DNA from: an uncultured Anaerolineales bacterium
GTDB lineage: Bacteria > Chloroflexota > Anaerolineae > Anaerolineales > UBA4823
Assembly (NCBI GenBank): GCA_937928795.1
Contig: CALFWB010000011.1
Coordinates: forward strand, 1 to 50,611
Direction: 5' to 3'
DNA: 50,611 nt
The position numbers and the translations under genes are program-made. Below, piece by piece: positions 49,644 to 50,611 of the stretch. Numbering within the stretch: the first letter of the stretch is position 1; each line of letters begins with the position of its first letter. The notes beneath the pieces are model-generated. The model did not search any database and had not been told where the DNA came from. It saw nothing but the letters and a program-made list of their open reading frames with translations.

Positions 49644-50423
49644 ATGAAAACGCAGAAATCCTTGTTGGTCATTTTGCCCCATCCCGATGACGAAAGTTTC
49701 CCAATGGGCGGAACGTTGGCGAAATACGCCTTCAATCACACTCACGTCACTTTGGTCTGCGCCACACGCGGCGAAGCGGGCATCCCGGGCAAATCTCCTG
49801 TCGAAGCGGGAAAGATCCGCGAAGCCGAACTGCGCCGCGCCGCCGCCGAATTAGGAGTGAGCGACTTGCGCTTTTTGGGTTACCATGATGGCACACTGGC
49901 GCAAGTGAACGCCGCAGAGCTAATCGGCCGCCTTGTTGATCTCTTACGAGAAATTCGCCCTGACGTGGTTCTGACCTTTGGCCCTGACGGAATTTCTGGA
50001 CATCCTGACCATGTTACCCTCTCAGAGCGGATTACCCAAGCCTTCGACCGCGTCGCTCTGCCCGCTGCCCGCCTGTACTATCTAGCCCCCTCCGAAGCCA
50101 CCTTGCAAGGCTGCGGTGTTGCTCCTGCCCAAGAAGTGGCCGGCGGACCGGTCGCCAGCATTGACATCACGGATTACCGCCTGCGCAAATGGCACGCCAT
50201 GCAGGCGCATGCCAGTCAAAATCCGCCTTTTCAGGGCAATCCTGCTGAACAAATTCAACATCTTGCCTGCCACGAATACTTCACTTTGGCACGCCCTTGC
50301 GGCAACTTTGCCGATACCGAAGACTTGTTTGCCCCACTCTCTCCCCGCCAAATTTTTCCACCCCAACCGCTTCGAGAGTTATTGCGGGCTACAAGAAATC
50401 CTAATTCATTTTCATCTGAATAA
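49644..50423 (+). CDS. PIG-L family deacetylase (LmbE-like)
   Basis: About 259 aa from ATG 49644 (AGGA upstream; the longer frame from 49605 is unsupported). PHPDDESFPMGGTLAKYA at the start carries the zinc-binding His, Asp, Asp of GlcNAc-deacetylases, VCATRGEAGIPG and the TFGPDGISGHPDHVTLSERI segment supply the third zinc His and catalytic residues, and HAMQAHASQNP is a family element. Members include BshB and MshB in bacillithiol and mycothiol synthesis, and sugar deacetylases. Substrate not predictable. Confidence 0.9.
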   Translation: MKTQKSLLVILPHPDDESFPMGGTLAKYAFNHTHVTLVCATRGEAGIPGKSPVEAGKIREAELRRAAAELGVSDLRFLGYHDGTLAQVNAAELIGRLVDLLREIRPDVVLTFGPDGISGHPDHVTLSERITQAFDRVALPAARLYYLAPSEATLQGCGVAPAQEVAGGPVASIDITDYRLRKWHAMQAHASQNPPFQGNPAEQIQHLACHEYFTLARPCGNFADTEDLFAPLSPRQIFPPQPLRELLRATRNPNSFSSE

Positions 50424-50611
50424 TGTCCTGGAAAATTCAACAAAAGCTATCCAAGGCGAAGGATTGATCTAAATCTGCCCTGCTTCCAAGCCATATCCCC
50501 AAAAGGCACTATAATATAAGGGTGCGACAGTGCCACTTGTCTGCACGCTGTTTTCCGAAGTCTTCCAGACTGCGGAGTTCCGAAAGCCCGCTTGTTTGGA
50601 GAAGGAGGTCT
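50424..50611 (+). promoter_or_regulatory. Promoter-like region and ribosome-binding site for a gene beyond the window
   Basis: TATAAT at 50510-50515 and a near-perfect AAGGAGG at 50602-50608 three bases before the window edge. The roughly 90-base leader between them is pyrimidine-rich with TTCCGAAG/TTCCGAAAG repeats. No good -35 (TTCCAA is 20 bases upstream). The gene itself starts outside the window. Confidence 0.5.

Overview
The window looks like a piece of a Chloroflexota chromosome, most likely class Anaerolineae. This is inferred from gene content and style, not from a marker gene. The signs are a citramalate-based branched-chain amino acid (BCAA) operon, a fused glycyl-tRNA synthetase, a lipoprotein with a Thr/Pro-rich stalk and an NBR1-type Ig domain, a secreted subtilase ending in an aromatic-Pro-Phe tail, and many short palindromic repeats. 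No rRNA or tRNA gene was recognised.

Layout. 1-1145 is the end of an integron-type gene-cassette array: a 5'-truncated cassette ORF, a 126-bp attC-like site, a hicB-hicA toxin-antitoxin cassette, and a 64-bp attC-like site. A third small ORF is then broken by an IS630-like transposase remnant (1167-1685), followed by a GNAT acetyltransferase. 2560-6939 (minus) is an operon of a small unknown protein, a zinc phospholipase C-like protein, a family 2 glycosyltransferase, RNase HII and an S9 peptidase. 7340-22062 (minus) is one long BCAA operon: ilvD, ilvB, ilvN, ilvC, leuA, pckA, a 92-aa orphan, leuC, leuD, cimA, leuB, ilvE. Ahead of it lies an unlisted 33-codon leader peptide packed with Leu/Ile/Val codons, followed by mutually exclusive RNA hairpins, which is the architecture of ribosome-mediated attenuation. 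PEP carboxykinase sits inside the operon.

22151-28118 (plus) holds a decayed Doc toxin, a nucleotidyltransferase-like protein translationally coupled to murJ, a subtilase and an EamA transporter. 28204-32596 (minus) holds hutI, an HD hydrolase, the lipoprotein, a 2-hydroxyacid dehydrogenase and a MoaD/ThiS-like protein. 32959-36009 is glyQS. 36658-39175 (minus) is a tightly coupled trio: isochorismatase-like hydrolase, thioredoxin-reductase-like flavoprotein without its Cys pair, and RlmN-like radical SAM enzyme.

39362-43508 (plus) has hpt and trxA, then a Fur-family regulator with its own operator followed by cbiMQO (Ni/Co uptake). 43769-48443 is an arsenic operon (arsR, arsD, acr3, arsA, thioredoxin-fold protein, UPF0060 protein, arsC remnant). 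It is followed by two YlbF-family proteins and an FmdB zinc ribbon, all with cysteines at or near their C termini, and a PIG-L deacetylase. The window ends in a promoter-like region and a strong ribosome-binding site for a gene beyond the edge.

Repeats are a theme. Three near-identical 78-bp MITE-like elements occur (22571, 32660, 43639), two with exact 9-10 bp target duplications. A GGGAGAGGGG-type palindrome occurs in intergenic DNA and has also been read in frame inside the subtilase (twice) and the ArsA interdomain linker. Further repeats interrupt leuC-leuD and fill the gaps after trxA and before glyQS.
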